Source: Acidiphilium sp. | GTDB lineage: Bacteria; Pseudomonadota; Alphaproteobacteria; Acetobacterales; Acetobacteraceae | NCBI GenBank assembly: GCA_028688905.1 | Contig: JAQTXH010000003.1 | Location: forward strand, 186,001 to 250,000 | Length of the DNA stretch: 64,000 nucleotides | Direction: 5' to 3' | Part shown: positions 23,677-32,881 of the stretch, piece by piece | Position numbering within the stretch: position 1 is the first letter of the stretch | Layout: each line of letters starts with the position of its first letter | The notes under the pieces: model-generated | Databases searched by the model: none | What the model saw: the letters and a program-made list of their open reading frames with translations, nothing else | Told to the model about the DNA's origin: nothing | Position numbers and translations under genes: made by a program

Positions 23677-25137
23677 TTACCGCCCCGTCATGATCCGCTC
23701 GAACAACTGCTTCACCGTGGGGATGAACCCGTTGGAATAGAATGGATCGGTTGCGAACCGATAGCCATTATGGCCGCTGAACATCAGATTATGCTGCACC
23801 GATTCCGGGTTTTCCCCGTCGTGCGCAATGTCCTGCAATGTCTTCTGGATACAGAAACTGCGCGGATCGGCCTTCTTGCCGGTGGAAAAATCCGGCTCTT
23901 CCTGCGACCAGTTGGAAAACCGGCAGTGCGACAGGCAGCCCATGCAGTTCACCTGATCGTGCCGGATCTCCTCGGAGGCTTTGGGGGTTTCGAACACCAA
24001 AGTGGAATCCGGGGTCCGCAGCGCTTCGGTGAAACCCTCGCGTTCCCAGCCCTGCACCCGCCTGAGATCGGCCGGTGTCAGCCAGACCGCGCGCTTGCGC
24101 GGCCCCACGCCATATTCGGCAGTATGCGCCCCCACCGGTTCGGTGGTGTAGGCCACCTGACGCTCGTTGCGCGCGCGCAGGTCCTGGATGAAATCGTTGT
24201 TGACCGCGCTTGAATAGAAGCCGGTAGGTGAAAATCGGTTGAGGAAAATGTCACCCGCCTTCAGCGTCAGCAGTTTTTGTTTCCACACGTTGCTGATCGG
24301 GCTTTCCTGGGTCAGCAGCGGGCGGGTGCCGAACTGGAACGCAATCGGCCCGACGTCCGGATTGTCGAGCCAGTCCTCCCACTCCTCCAGCCACCACACC
24401 CCGCCGGCCATGATGATCGGCGTGGCATCCAGCCCGAATTCGCGCATCTGCTTGCGTAGCGCGATCACCCGTGGCAGCGGGCTTTCCGGCTTGGTCGGGT
24501 CCTCGGAATTGGACAAGCCGTTGTGGCCGCCCGCCAGCCATGGGTCTTCATAAACCACGCCGCCCATCAAATCGGCCACTTTATGGTAGGCCCGCCGCCA
24601 CAGCGCGTTGAACGCCCGGGCGGAGGAGACGATCGGGTAGTAGTGGATGTTGAATTTGGCGGCGATTTCCGAAAGCCTGTAGGGCATGCCGGCCCCGCAG
24701 GTAATGCCGTTGATCAGCCCCTTGGCCCCTTCGAGAATTCCGGTGATCACCCGCTCCGCCGCGCCCATTTCCCACAGGATGTTGGCGTGGATGCGCCCTT
24801 GGCCGCCCGATTCCTCGTGCGCCCGCCGTGCCTGGGCAATGCCCCCCGCGATCGCGTAGGTCACCAGTTCCTCGTGCCGGGCGCGTCTTGTACTGCCGTG
24901 ATACAGTTGCGGAATCGGCCGACCTTCCTCATCATAGGCATCGGCGTTCACCGCGCTGAACGTGCCCACCCCGCCGGATGCCGCCCACTGCCCGGCGGAA
25001 CGCCCGTTGGAGATCGCGACGCCCTTGCCGCCTTCAACCAGCGGCAACACGTCGGACCCGCCCATACGGATCGCGTTGATCGTTTTCATCGTCTCGGCAA
25101 CCTGTTCATCGCGCTGCGATTTTTCCCAAAGATTCAA
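23677..25137 (-). CDS. Nitronate monooxygenase-like flavin oxidoreductase with cysteine-rich tail
   Basis: The 486-residue protein has the TIM-barrel flavin fold of the 2-nitropropane dioxygenase/enoyl reductase group (GRSAGQWAASGGVGTFSAVN, GLINGITCGAGMPYRL, PIIMAGGVWW, PIAFQFGTRPLL). It is over 100 residues longer than ordinary nitronate monooxygenases. The extra C-terminal part contains NCMGCLSHCRFSNW, a C-x2-C-x3-C pattern that may bind metal or an iron-sulfur cluster. The 25137 start is TTG; an ATG at 25089 is an alternative, and neither has a strong ribosome site. Substrate unknown. Confidence 0.7.
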   Translation of the reverse strand: MNLWEKSQRDEQVAETMKTINAIRMGGSDVLPLVEGGKGVAISNGRSAGQWAASGGVGTFSAVNADAYDEEGRPIPQLYHGSTRRARHEELVTYAIAGGIAQARRAHEESGGQGRIHANILWEMGAAERVITGILEGAKGLINGITCGAGMPYRLSEIAAKFNIHYYPIVSSARAFNALWRRAYHKVADLMGGVVYEDPWLAGGHNGLSNSEDPTKPESPLPRVIALRKQMREFGLDATPIIMAGGVWWLEEWEDWLDNPDVGPIAFQFGTRPLLTQESPISNVWKQKLLTLKAGDIFLNRFSPTGFYSSAVNNDFIQDLRARNERQVAYTTEPVGAHTAEYGVGPRKRAVWLTPADLRRVQGWEREGFTEALRTPDSTLVFETPKASEEIRHDQVNCMGCLSHCRFSNWSQEEPDFSTGKKADPRSFCIQKTLQDIAHDGENPESVQHNLMFSGHNGYRFATDPFYSNGFIPTVKQLFERIMTGR

Positions 25138-25299
25138 ACTGGATGACGGCGTGCGTCATCAACGGTCACGACATTTCACGATCAAGGGGCAGCGAACGGC
25201 AGATGGGCCGCTCCTGCTACCTCACATCATTCATAGTCACGTCTAGCACGGTTCAGATGCGTCAAACAGCGCCATTCCAGCGGCCTATGCCTGAGTTTG

Positions 25300-26028
25300 T
25301 CATAAAATGTCCATACGCGGCGGCGTGTCGCGATAACGCTGCCACCCGGAGGCCCGCAGGCCGCACGCCGGACAGTCGCCACAGCCGTAGCCCCAGTCAT
25401 GCAGCACCGAACGCACGCCCTTGTAACAACTATGGCTCTTCACCCGTAACATCTCGACCAGATCACCGCCGCCCAGCGCTTCCGCCAGACGCCAGGTTGC
25501 CGCCTTGTCGCGATACATCAGGGGCGTGTCGATCATGATGGACCGGTCAAGCCCCAGCCCGAGCGCCAATTGCATTGCCGCCATCGTGTCGCTGCGGCAA
25601 TCGGGGTAGCCGGAATAATCGGTCTCGCACATCCCGCCCACCAGCGCGCTGATGCCGCGCCGGTAGGCGAGTGCCGCCGCATAGGTCAAAAACAACAGAT
25701 TGCGCCCCGGGACGAAGGTGCTGGGCAGGCCCGCCTCGGTCATCGTGATCGCGATGTCCGCCGTCATCGCCGTGGTCCCGATGACGGCAAGGGCTGGGGC
25801 AATATCCAGCATGTGGTCCGCCCCCAACTGACCGCGCCAGGAGCGCAGCCTGACGATGCCGTCACGCAGCGGCACCCGGCATTCAAGCTCCACCGCATGC
25901 CGCTGGCCGTAAAAAAACCCGATGGTCTCGACCCGGTCGTACCGATCGAGGGCATAAGCAAGGCAGGTGCCGCTGTCCTGGCCCCCGGAAAACAGGACAA
26001 GAGCGGTGATCGGTAATGTCGGTGTCAT
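25300..26028 (-). CDS. queC: 7-cyano-7-deazaguanine synthase QueC
   Basis: QueC converts 7-carboxy-7-deazaguanine to preQ0 with ATP and ammonia, for queuosine in tRNA or deazaguanine DNA modification. The 242-residue protein has the PP-loop [18 protein letters not shown] at the N-terminus and the zinc cysteines in [16 protein letters not shown] at the C-terminus. The start MTPTLPIT at 26028 matches the family; upstream frame is non-homologous. No other queuosine genes are in the window. The middle shows a [18 protein letters not shown] stretch typical of QueC. Confidence 0.93.
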   Translation of the reverse strand: MTPTLPITALVLFSGGQDSGTCLAYALDRYDRVETIGFFYGQRHAVELECRVPLRDGIVRLRSWRGQLGADHMLDIAPALAVIGTTAMTADIAITMTEAGLPSTFVPGRNLLFLTYAAALAYRRGISALVGGMCETDYSGYPDCRSDTMAAMQLALGLGLDRSIMIDTPLMYRDKAATWRLAEALGGGDLVEMLRVKSHSCYKGVRSVLHDWGYGCGDCPACGLRASGWQRYRDTPPRMDIL

Positions 26029-26218
26029 CGGCCAAGATTGCCCGTGCCGATGCGCCCGATCAAGCGGGGGCCGCGCAATGCTAAATATCTCCGGGATTTT
26101 GCCTGGACCGCCACGCCGCCGGCAACTTGAAATTGTCACCTGAATGTCACGGGTCTGTGATAGCGGCGCAATCCGGGTTTTCCGCATGCACGGCGGATTA
26201 CAATCAGAGAGCCACAGA

Positions 26219-28651
26219 ATGACCAGACCAAAAGTTGCCGGAATCACCGGAATCAAAGGTTCCGGGCCTAAAGCCTTGGGCCGATCGGCTATGATGCCGA
26301 CGTCAGCCCTGACATCGAGCCTCGCGCTGGCCCTGGTCGCGCCGTCTGCCTTCAGCCAGACCGTGCCACCACCGGCGGCCGCCGATGCCGTCAGCGCCGG
26401 GCAGGTCAGCGCGACCGGCACCCTCGCCGCGCCGCAAAGCTACGCCGCCCAACAGGTCAACCCCGTGCAGGTGTTCAAATCGAGCCAGACCACCAAGGTG
26501 ATCGGCCGCCGCCAGATCGCCGCCGCCGGCGCGGTCGGCGGGATCGCCAAAGCCCTGGCGCTCGCGCCGGGCGTCAATGTCTCGACATATGGCAGCAACG
26601 GGGCCACAAAATCGTCGATCAGCATCGATGGCGTCAAGGCCGGCTGGGCCGGATTTTCCGGTGGCAATACCGATAACGGCAGCATCGGCGTGTCGTTCGA
26701 CGGCGTGCCCATGGTCAATCCCGGCAATGGGTTGTGGCAGGCGACGCTGATCCCACAGAACAGCCTGATCCAGTCGATCGGCGTCACTTACGGACCTGGC
26801 AACCCGCTTGACCGCTGGTACACTAATATCGGCGGCGGGCTGAATTTCGTGCCGCTACAGCCTGCGGCGACGCCAAGTGCTGAAATCACCGGCACGTACG
26901 GCAGCTACAACACCCGCAATCTCGATTTTTCCCTGCAAACCGGCGATTATCATGGCTGGGAAACCGTGTTCGCCGGCGGTCTTGGCAGTGCCGACAGTTT
27001 TCTGAAAGCGCCGGACGGATTCCCCAACGGCAACAACAATTACGCCTATTACTTCAAGACCCGCAAGGTTTTCGAGGGCGGCGATTTCAGCATCGGCGGC
27101 TATATCTCGCGCACCCCGGCCTACCGCCCGCTGGCGATTCCGGTGTCACCGATTGCCGGCGTATCGATCAACGGGTTCAACCAGCCCGGCACCCCCTACA
27201 GCGAGCAGACCACCGGCTACTACACCGCCCTGCCGGGCACGGTTAACCGCAAGCTCGACCGCAATCAGATCGCGTTGGTCTATGGGCAGCTCAATCTCGA
27301 CCTCAATACGATCACCAGCCTGCACAACCTGACCTATTTTGTCCGCGAATCCCGTTTGCACCTGACACCGCTCCACGATTTTGCGCCGGGGGCAACCTCG
27401 CTGGAAGAGACCAACGCCCCCTACAGCTGGATGCTGGGTGACAAAGCCTACGTCGAACTGAAGCCCCGCTTCAACGACATCGCCTTCGGCGGCTACTTCC
27501 AGATCAGCAAATACAGCTCGCAGGAACAGCTGTGGAACCCCTCCCTCGGCTTCGCGAACGCACCCACCCCGACCAATCTGCTCGGTTCGCCCTCGGTTCC
27601 CAACGGCAGTTTCGACAGCGATAATTTCCGCCAGAAGGATGCCGCGATTTTCCTGCAGGATGCGATCGAACCGTTGCCCAGCCTGACGATCACGCCCGGC
27701 ATCCGCTTCGTCAATTACGGAACCGATTTCACGCCGAATGAATCGGTGTATTTTCCGCTCGCGGTGCAATTGAACCCCGGCGGCGTGCTGACCCAGTTTC
27801 CCGCGGCGAGCAAAACATTCTCGCGGTTCGAGCCGTCGCTGGGGATCAATTATCGGGCGTTCCCCTGGCTCGCCCTGTACGCCAGCTACGCCCGTGCCTA
27901 TCGTTTGCCGGAATTCGGCGGCGGCACCGGACCGTTCGTGGCGTTGCCCGCCTCGCAACTCGAACTGGAACAGGGTGACGACTATCAGGCCGGGGTGAAG
28001 GCGCACTGGGATACGATCGGCCCAGCCCGCGACGTTCAGTTCGGTGCCAACGTCTTTCACCTCGCCTTTGCCCACGAAACCCTGCCGACCGCCCTGGCCA
28101 GCGGCGGCTCGCTGCTGGCGTTTGGCTCCTCGGTTTACAATGGGTTGAATATTTATGCCGACGGCTCGCCGGTCAACAGCCTGTACGTGTTCGCCAACGC
28201 CGGTTTCACCCATGCCTTCTTCAAGGATTTCACCAACGCCACCGGCTCGGTTCACGGCGTACCGATTTCCTACACGCCGGATATCACGTTCAACGCCGGT
28301 GCCTATTACAAATATTTCGCCGGTACCACGCTGATCGAGCCGCGCGTCACCTACCAGTATGTCGGCGCGCAAAAAATGTACGACAACAGCCAGAACATCA
28401 CCAGCAATCAGGGCATTGCGCCCTACGGCGTCATCAATCTCTCGGCTAAGGCCTACGTCCCGGTTTCCGGCCTGGGCACCCGGCTGAAGATGCTGACGTT
28501 CAACCTCGAAGTCGATAATGTCGCCGGGCTGAAATATAATCCATTCGAATATATTTCGGCGGGCGGTTTGTATGGCGCGGGGGCCGGCGCGGTTCTGGCG
28601 CTTCCGGCACCGGGGCGGGCGATTTACGGCAGCGTCGGGGCGAAGTTCTGA
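26219..28651 (+). CDS. TonB-dependent receptor (second)
   Basis: The roughly 810-residue outer-membrane receptor has a signal peptide ending near AFSQ, a plug domain ([32 protein letters not shown], abbreviated here by its ends, then SISIDGVK and [12 protein letters not shown]) and a long barrel ending AKF. A conserved TonB box is not obvious. Repeated YGSYN and [10 protein letters not shown] segments are typical of siderophore receptors. Its substrate cannot be told; it has no transporter genes beside it. Starts at 26219 (MTRPK) and 26291 are possible; 26219 is chosen by distance from the signal peptide core. Confidence 0.85.
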   Translation: MTRPKVAGITGIKGSGPKALGRSAMMPTSALTSSLALALVAPSAFSQTVPPPAAADAVSAGQVSATGTLAAPQSYAAQQVNPVQVFKSSQTTKVIGRRQIAAAGAVGGIAKALALAPGVNVSTYGSNGATKSSISIDGVKAGWAGFSGGNTDNGSIGVSFDGVPMVNPGNGLWQATLIPQNSLIQSIGVTYGPGNPLDRWYTNIGGGLNFVPLQPAATPSAEITGTYGSYNTRNLDFSLQTGDYHGWETVFAGGLGSADSFLKAPDGFPNGNNNYAYYFKTRKVFEGGDFSIGGYISRTPAYRPLAIPVSPIAGVSINGFNQPGTPYSEQTTGYYTALPGTVNRKLDRNQIALVYGQLNLDLNTITSLHNLTYFVRESRLHLTPLHDFAPGATSLEETNAPYSWMLGDKAYVELKPRFNDIAFGGYFQISKYSSQEQLWNPSLGFANAPTPTNLLGSPSVPNGSFDSDNFRQKDAAIFLQDAIEPLPSLTITPGIRFVNYGTDFTPNESVYFPLAVQLNPGGVLTQFPAASKTFSRFEPSLGINYRAFPWLALYASYARAYRLPEFGGGTGPFVALPASQLELEQGDDYQAGVKAHWDTIGPARDVQFGANVFHLAFAHETLPTALASGGSLLAFGSSVYNGLNIYADGSPVNSLYVFANAGFTHAFFKDFTNATGSVHGVPISYTPDITFNAGAYYKYFAGTTLIEPRVTYQYVGAQKMYDNSQNITSNQGIAPYGVINLSAKAYVPVSGLGTRLKMLTFNLEVDNVAGLKYNPFEYISAGGLYGAGAGAVLALPAPGRAIYGSVGAKF

Positions 28652-28681
28652 CCTGAAAAGCGTGCGGTTGCGCCGGTAAAC

Positions 28682-28707
28682 CAAGGGGGAGCCGAAACTC
28701 CCCCTTG
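28682..28707 (+). terminator. Hairpin after the second TonB receptor
   Basis: A perfect 10-bp stem, caagggggag and ctcccccttg, encloses a six-base loop. There is no clear T-run, so termination strength is uncertain. Confidence 0.6.
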
Positions 28708-28739
28708 ATCCTCGCCCCAGGGGATGCGATTCGACCCGG

Positions 28740-29552
28740 ATGACTCTGGATTTTTCCGAGGCCGAGGTTGCCCGCTACTCGCGCCATATTCTGCTCCGCG
28801 AGGTTGGCGGCACGGGTCAGGCCAAGCTGCGCGCGGCGTCTGTGCTGATCATCGGAGCAGGCGGGCTGGGCAGTCCGGCGGCGCTGTACCTCGCGGCGGC
28901 GGGGGTGGGGCGGATCGGCATCGTCGATCACGATGTGCTGGAACTGTCCAATCTGCAACGCCAGATTTCCCACACTATGGCCGGGATCGGCATGCCCAAG
29001 GTGAACAGCGCGGCGGCGGCGATGCGCGCGATCAATCCGGACATCACGGTGGTGCCGATCGAGGCGCGGGTCGGTGCCGATAATATCGCCGGACTGGTCG
29101 CGGATCACGATATCATTTTGGACGGCACCGATAATTTCGCGACAAGGTATGTGGTGGCCGATGCCTGTGTGCAGGGGCGTAAAACCCTGATTTCGGCGGC
29201 GGTGCTGCGGTTCGAGGGCCAAATATCCACGTTCAAGCCGCATGCGGGGGCAGAATTTCCGTGCTATCGTTGCTTGTATCCCGAACCGCCGCCGCAAGGC
29301 GCGGTGCCGAGCTGTTCGCAAGCCGGGGTGCTCGGGCCGGTTACCGGGGTGATGGGTACGCTTCAGGCGACCGAGGCGATGAAAGAAATTCTGGGTATCG
29401 GCACCTCGCTTGCCGGACGGTTGCTGTTATGGGACGCGCTCGATATGCGGTTTCGGATGATCACTCTGAAGCGCGATCCGGCTTGTCCCACCTGTTCGCC
29501 CCCCGCTGGATCGCCCCGCTGGATCACCCCGCTGAATCAAATAAATGAATAG
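28740..29552 (+). CDS. moeB: MoeB/ThiF-family sulfur-carrier adenylyltransferase
   Basis: This E1-like enzyme adenylates the C-terminal glycine of a sulfur carrier such as MoaD or ThiS. The 270-residue protein has VLIIGAGGLGSPAALYLAAAGVG, the arginine-finger area NLQRQISH, DGTDNFATRY and two zinc pairs (CYRC and CPTC). It lacks the rhodanese domain of MoeZ-type proteins. Work for molybdenum cofactor would support the xanthine dehydrogenase at the window start, but thiamine is equally possible. Its last residues come from a 13-bp triple repeat. Confidence 0.88.
   Translation: MTLDFSEAEVARYSRHILLREVGGTGQAKLRAASVLIIGAGGLGSPAALYLAAAGVGRIGIVDHDVLELSNLQRQISHTMAGIGMPKVNSAAAAMRAINPDITVVPIEARVGADNIAGLVADHDIILDGTDNFATRYVVADACVQGRKTLISAAVLRFEGQISTFKPHAGAEFPCYRCLYPEPPPQGAVPSCSQAGVLGPVTGVMGTLQATEAMKEILGIGTSLAGRLLLWDALDMRFRMITLKRDPACPTCSPPAGSPRWITPLNQINE
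29501..29539 (+). repeat. 13-bp triple tandem repeat at the moeB-like 3' end
   Basis: Three 13-bp units starting ccccgctg sit in a row. The unit is not a multiple of three, so each copy is read in another frame, giving PPAGSPRWITPLN. Confidence 0.8.
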
Positions 29553-30078
29553 ATCCCCGTTGCGGCGAAACCTCGCCCTGATCGTACTGGCCCTGACCCT
29601 CGCCGCCTGGCACGCGCCCAACCCCGGCGCGGGTCCTGGCCCGGCCAAAGGGCCATCGACCGGCTGGCCGGTGCCACGCTTCGAGAGTTTCCGCTCCAGC
29701 GAAATCTACCTGCGCGCCGGCCCCGGATTTCAGTACCCGATCATCTGGGTCTATCACCGCTACAATCTGCCGGTCGAAATCACCGGCGAATTCAATGTAT
29801 GGCGTCACGTGGTCACCCCCGACGGTGGCACCGGCTGGGTCCACGAGGCATTACTGCATCTCACCCGCAGTTTCATCGTGACCGGCGCGCGCCACACGAT
29901 GCGCGCCGCCCCGGATGCCACGGCGGCCCCGGTCGCCTATCTCGACAAAGGAGTGATCGGCCTGATCGCCGCCTGCCGGGCGGATGCCCTATGGTGCGCG
30001 GTGGAAGCCGATCACCGGCACGGCTGGCTCCGGCGGGCCGATTTCTGGGGCAGCTTTGCCGGCGAGGCGATCAAATAG
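29545..30078 (+). CDS. Secreted SH3-like domain protein
   Basis: The 177-residue protein has a hydrophobic signal segment (about residues 8-24), a proline/glycine-rich linker and two bacterial SH3-like repeats (SEIYLRAGPGFQYPIIW, then TGARHTMRAAPDATAAPVAYL). Such domains often bind cell-wall peptides or sit in periplasmic scaffold proteins. It overlaps the end of the moeB-like gene by eight bases, so it is probably co-transcribed, without a known functional link. Confidence 0.8.
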   Translation: MNRSPLRRNLALIVLALTLAAWHAPNPGAGPGPAKGPSTGWPVPRFESFRSSEIYLRAGPGFQYPIIWVYHRYNLPVEITGEFNVWRHVVTPDGGTGWVHEALLHLTRSFIVTGARHTMRAAPDATAAPVAYLDKGVIGLIAACRADALWCAVEADHRHGWLRRADFWGSFAGEAIK

Positions 30079-30108
30079 CCGGCGAATTGCCAAAAACCGA
30101 GCATCTAA

Positions 30109-30212
30109 AGCCATATTGCTGAAGCTTGATGCCCCTGCGGCAACCGAAGGCGATGAAATGGCTCGCAAAAATAGCGATAGAGCCTGTTCGTCCTTCAACG
30201 ATCGGACTCTAT
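30109..30212 (-). repeat. Dispersed palindromic repeat, copy C, split by about 40 bases
   Basis: Read on the minus strand, 30212-30160 matches the copies at 56112 and 7384, ending in gcgagc. The matching tail agcaatatggct appears only at 30120-30109, so extra sequence separates the two parts. Confidence 0.6.
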
Positions 30213-30228
30213 AAAAAAAGATCAAAAG

Positions 30229-30237
30229 TTTTCCACA
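30229..30237 (+). promoter_or_regulatory. Possible DnaA box upstream of gcrA
   Basis: TTTTCCACA differs from the DnaA consensus TTATCCACA at one base. It lies about 90 bases ahead of gcrA. In Caulobacter DnaA activates gcrA, so the placement is suggestive, but a single near-match is weak. Confidence 0.35.
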
Positions 30238-30325
30238 GAAATCTGCGCCGATCGCAGCATCTATATGTTGAGTGAATTCGGGTAATGGTATACTTTATGT
30301 TGTATCAACCCATGAGGACATGGCG

Positions 30326-30844
30326 ATGGAATGGACAGACGACATCATCATCCGGCTCCGGAGTTTGTGGGATGAGGGCCTGTCCACCGCCGAGATCGGG
30401 CGGCGGCTGAGCATCTCGAAAAACGCGGTGGTCGGCAAAGCGCATCGGCTCGACCTGCCGGCCCGGCCGTCACCGATCCGGCGTGATCCGGCGGCGATCG
30501 GCACCCTGCGGGACGTGGCACCGCGCCGGGTTTCCGGCCCCACCCTGCCGTCTCTGGCCACGCCCGCCGCCGAACCGGCGATTGTGCCACAAATTGTGCC
30601 ACAAGTGGTGGCGCGCGCTCCGGTCCCGGCCGCGAAACCGCTACGGCCCTCGCTCATCGCCGCCATGGCGGCCCCTGTGCGTCTGGCCCCGCGCACGCCC
30701 TCCTGCTGCTGGCCGATCGGCGAACCCGGCACGCCAGCCTTCCACTTCTGCGGCGATCCCGCTCTGGCGAACAAGCCCTACTGCGGCCCGCACGCCGAAA
30801 TTGCCTACGTCCGGGTCCGCGATCGGCGTGAGGACGTCGCCTGA
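30326..30844 (+). CDS. gcrA: GcrA-type cell-cycle regulator
   Basis: GcrA binds sigma70 and methylated GANTC DNA to switch on cell-cycle genes in alphaproteobacteria. The 172-residue protein begins MEWTDDIIIRLRSLWDEG with the GcrA helix-turn-helix (LSTAEIGRRLSISKNAVVGKAHRL), then has a proline/alanine-rich linker and the conserved C-terminal cysteine module (CCWPIGEPGTPAFHFCGDP, PYCGPH). The start at 30326 fits the family; longer forms add unrelated residues. An extended -10 (tggtatact) lies near 30288. No ccrM gene is in the window. Confidence 0.93.
   Translation: MEWTDDIIIRLRSLWDEGLSTAEIGRRLSISKNAVVGKAHRLDLPARPSPIRRDPAAIGTLRDVAPRRVSGPTLPSLATPAAEPAIVPQIVPQVVARAPVPAAKPLRPSLIAAMAAPVRLAPRTPSCCWPIGEPGTPAFHFCGDPALANKPYCGPHAEIAYVRVRDRREDVA
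30581..30604 (+). repeat. 12-bp tandem duplication in the gcrA linker
   Basis: Two exact attgtgccacaa units encode IVPQ twice in the flexible linker. Confidence 0.85.
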
Positions 30845-30857
30845 TCCTTGCCATGAT

Positions 30858-30880
30858 CTGCATGCCCTACTTGCATGCAG
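30858..30880. other. Perfect 8-bp inverted repeat after gcrA
   Basis: CTGCATGC and GCATGCAG are separated by seven bases. There is no T-run; it could be a protein-binding site or a weak transcript end. The rest of 30845-30998 shows no gene. Confidence 0.4.
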
Positions 30881-30998
30881 GCCCTGCATCCCCCACAAGC
30901 TTGTCACGTGGATGTCACAGTGAGGCATCAGCCTGCGCGCGGTGCCGTGCCGCGCCAGCCATGCATAATTCGGGGACGGACAGGAGTACCTTGCGTCA

Positions 30999-31679
30999 AT
31001 GAGCGAAACCTTCAAGACGGCACCAGCCGATCCGCTTGCCGCACGCGCCAGCCTCGATGCCGATGCCGTCCGTGCGGCCTATCGCCGCTGGGCCGGCGTG
31101 TACGACACTCTGTTCGGCGCGATTTCCGCCCAGGCTCGGCGCGCCGCTGTCGCCGCCGTCAACCAGGCCCCCGGCACCCGCGTGCTGGAAGTGGGAGTCG
31201 GTACCGGCTTGGCCCTGCCACACTATCTCCGCGAAAAACGTATCACCGGGATCGATCTTTCGGCCGAAATGCTCGATCGCGCCCGCGCCAGAGTCCGTCA
31301 GCAGAGCCTCGCCAACGTTGACCAGCTCCTCGAACTCGACGCCGAGGACACCGGCTTCGAAGCCGGCCGGTTCGACATCGCGGTGGCGATGTTCGTTGCC
31401 TCGGTGGTGCCCAATCCGCTCAAACTGGCGCAGGAATTGGGCCGCGTGGTCCGCCCCGGCGGCACCATTTTGTTCGTCAACCACTTCGCCGCCGATCGCG
31501 GCCCGGTCGCCTGGGTCGAACGAGCAATGGCTCCGGCCTCGCGCGCGTTAGGCTGGCACCCGGATTTCGCGATCGACCGATTGTTCGCGACCGAGGATAT
31601 CGGCGGTCTGACCGCGCGCCCGATGCGCCCCTTCGGGCTGTTCCGCCTGGTTTCGCTGGTCAATCCACCGCGCGATTAA
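30999..31679 (+). CDS. pmtA: PmtA-like class I SAM methyltransferase (phosphatidylethanolamine N-methyltransferase type)
   Basis: The 226-residue protein starts with the PmtA-style YRRWAGVYDTLFG segment, has the SAM motif VLEVGVGTGLALPHY, the acidic GIDLSAEML strand and RPGGTILFVNHF. The Rhodobacter-type enzyme methylates phosphatidylethanolamine stepwise to phosphatidylcholine at the membrane. Related UbiE/MenG enzymes share much of this, so lipid substrate is likely rather than certain. It is alone between gcrA and the oxidase operon, with aggag upstream. Confidence 0.8.
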   Translation: MSETFKTAPADPLAARASLDADAVRAAYRRWAGVYDTLFGAISAQARRAAVAAVNQAPGTRVLEVGVGTGLALPHYLREKRITGIDLSAEMLDRARARVRQQSLANVDQLLELDAEDTGFEAGRFDIAVAMFVASVVPNPLKLAQELGRVVRPGGTILFVNHFAADRGPVAWVERAMAPASRALGWHPDFAIDRLFATEDIGGLTARPMRPFGLFRLVSLVNPPRD

Positions 31680-31902
31680 CCGCTTTGCGCCGGTCCGCGC
31701 CGCGCGTTATCCCCGATCAAGTCATCACATTGCATTTGAGCGGGTCACAACGCCTTGATCAGTGGGACGCAGTGTTATATCACCGATCTTGAAAGCGCAT
31801 GAAAATGGCGTAATCATTTCGAATAACTCAGGAAACTGGCCCCAATAATTGACCCACCGGCTGCGCCATGCGCGGCCTGAAGCAACGGAACTGGCGGAAT
31901 TG

Positions 31903-32841
31903 ATGAAGCGATCCAACCGATATCTGCTCCTGGCCCTTGGCGGCTGCACGGCCCTGGCACTCGCCCACCCTGCCGTTGCCGCGACGTTCCCGAAAAACAG
32001 CGCGGGCTTCCCGATTCACGCGCCCACCCCGTGGGAGTGGTGGTTCCAGCCAGCCGCTAGCCCGATCCAGAAAAGCATCGACTGGGTGATGCAGTTCGTG
32101 CTGTGGATCATGTTCGGCGTGGTTCTGCTGGTCGCCGGGTTGCTCGCCTACGTCATGGTGAAGTTCCACGCCTCGAAGCACCCGATCCCCTCGACCACGA
32201 CGCACAATACGCTGATCGAAGTGGTATGGACCCTAGTGCCGGCCCTGTTGCTGATCATCATTTTCGTGCCGTCGCTGAACCTGATCTATCAGCAGTCCGA
32301 TTACAAAAACCCCTACATGACGGTGCGGGTTACGGGCCATCAATGGTACTGGGAATATGATTATCTGGGGGCCAAAGGGGTCGATTTCACCTCCTACGCG
32401 GTCCCGCCGAATGAGTTGAAACCGGGCGAAATCAAGCAATTGTCCGCCGACCATCCGCTTGTGCTTCCAGCGAACCAGAAAATCGTGTTCCAGATCACCA
32501 GCGGTGATGTGCTGCACAGTTTTTTTATTCCCTCGCTCGGTGTGCAACGCTACGCGATTCCAGGCCAATACTGGCATCAGTGGACGGAAATCGATGCGCC
32601 GGGCATTTATTATGGCGAATGTAATCAAATTTGCGGCATGAACCACGACAATATGCCGATCGAGATTGTTGCGTTGCCGATGGCGCAGTTCCAGGCGTGG
32701 CTGACTGAAGCCAAGGCCGATGCCGCCCAGGGCAATGTGCCGCCGATCCACAAGTTCGAGGTTCTGGCCGAAGCCGCCGCCGCGAAATCCGCGGCGATCG
32801 CCCAACCCGGCATCCGGCTGGCGAGTTCGACATCGAAATGA
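31903..32841 (+). CDS. ctaC: Cytochrome c oxidase subunit II
   Basis: The CuA subunit takes electrons from cytochrome c. The 312-residue protein has a signal peptide, two transmembrane helices (about residues 65-90 and 105-128) and a periplasmic cupredoxin domain. CuA ligands are all present (HSFFIPS, then GECNQICGMNHDNM). It has no fused haem domain. The start at 31903 is chosen; an upstream ATG at 31849 would add 18 hydrophilic residues before the signal peptide. The 220 bases before it hold no gene and no clear promoter. Confidence 0.95.
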   Translation: MKRSNRYLLLALGGCTALALAHPAVAATFPKNSAGFPIHAPTPWEWWFQPAASPIQKSIDWVMQFVLWIMFGVVLLVAGLLAYVMVKFHASKHPIPSTTTHNTLIEVVWTLVPALLLIIIFVPSLNLIYQQSDYKNPYMTVRVTGHQWYWEYDYLGAKGVDFTSYAVPPNELKPGEIKQLSADHPLVLPANQKIVFQITSGDVLHSFFIPSLGVQRYAIPGQYWHQWTEIDAPGIYYGECNQICGMNHDNMPIEIVALPMAQFQAWLTEAKADAAQGNVPPIHKFEVLAEAAAAKSAAIAQPGIRLASSTSK

Positions 32842-32881
32842 AACGAACGATTAACTATTTTTCCGTAATTTCCGAAGGGTC

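Noticed and set aside
26029-26421. N-terminal extension of queC
   Set aside because: Sequence before MTPTLPIT has no likeness to QueC and overlaps the next gene's upstream region on the other strand.
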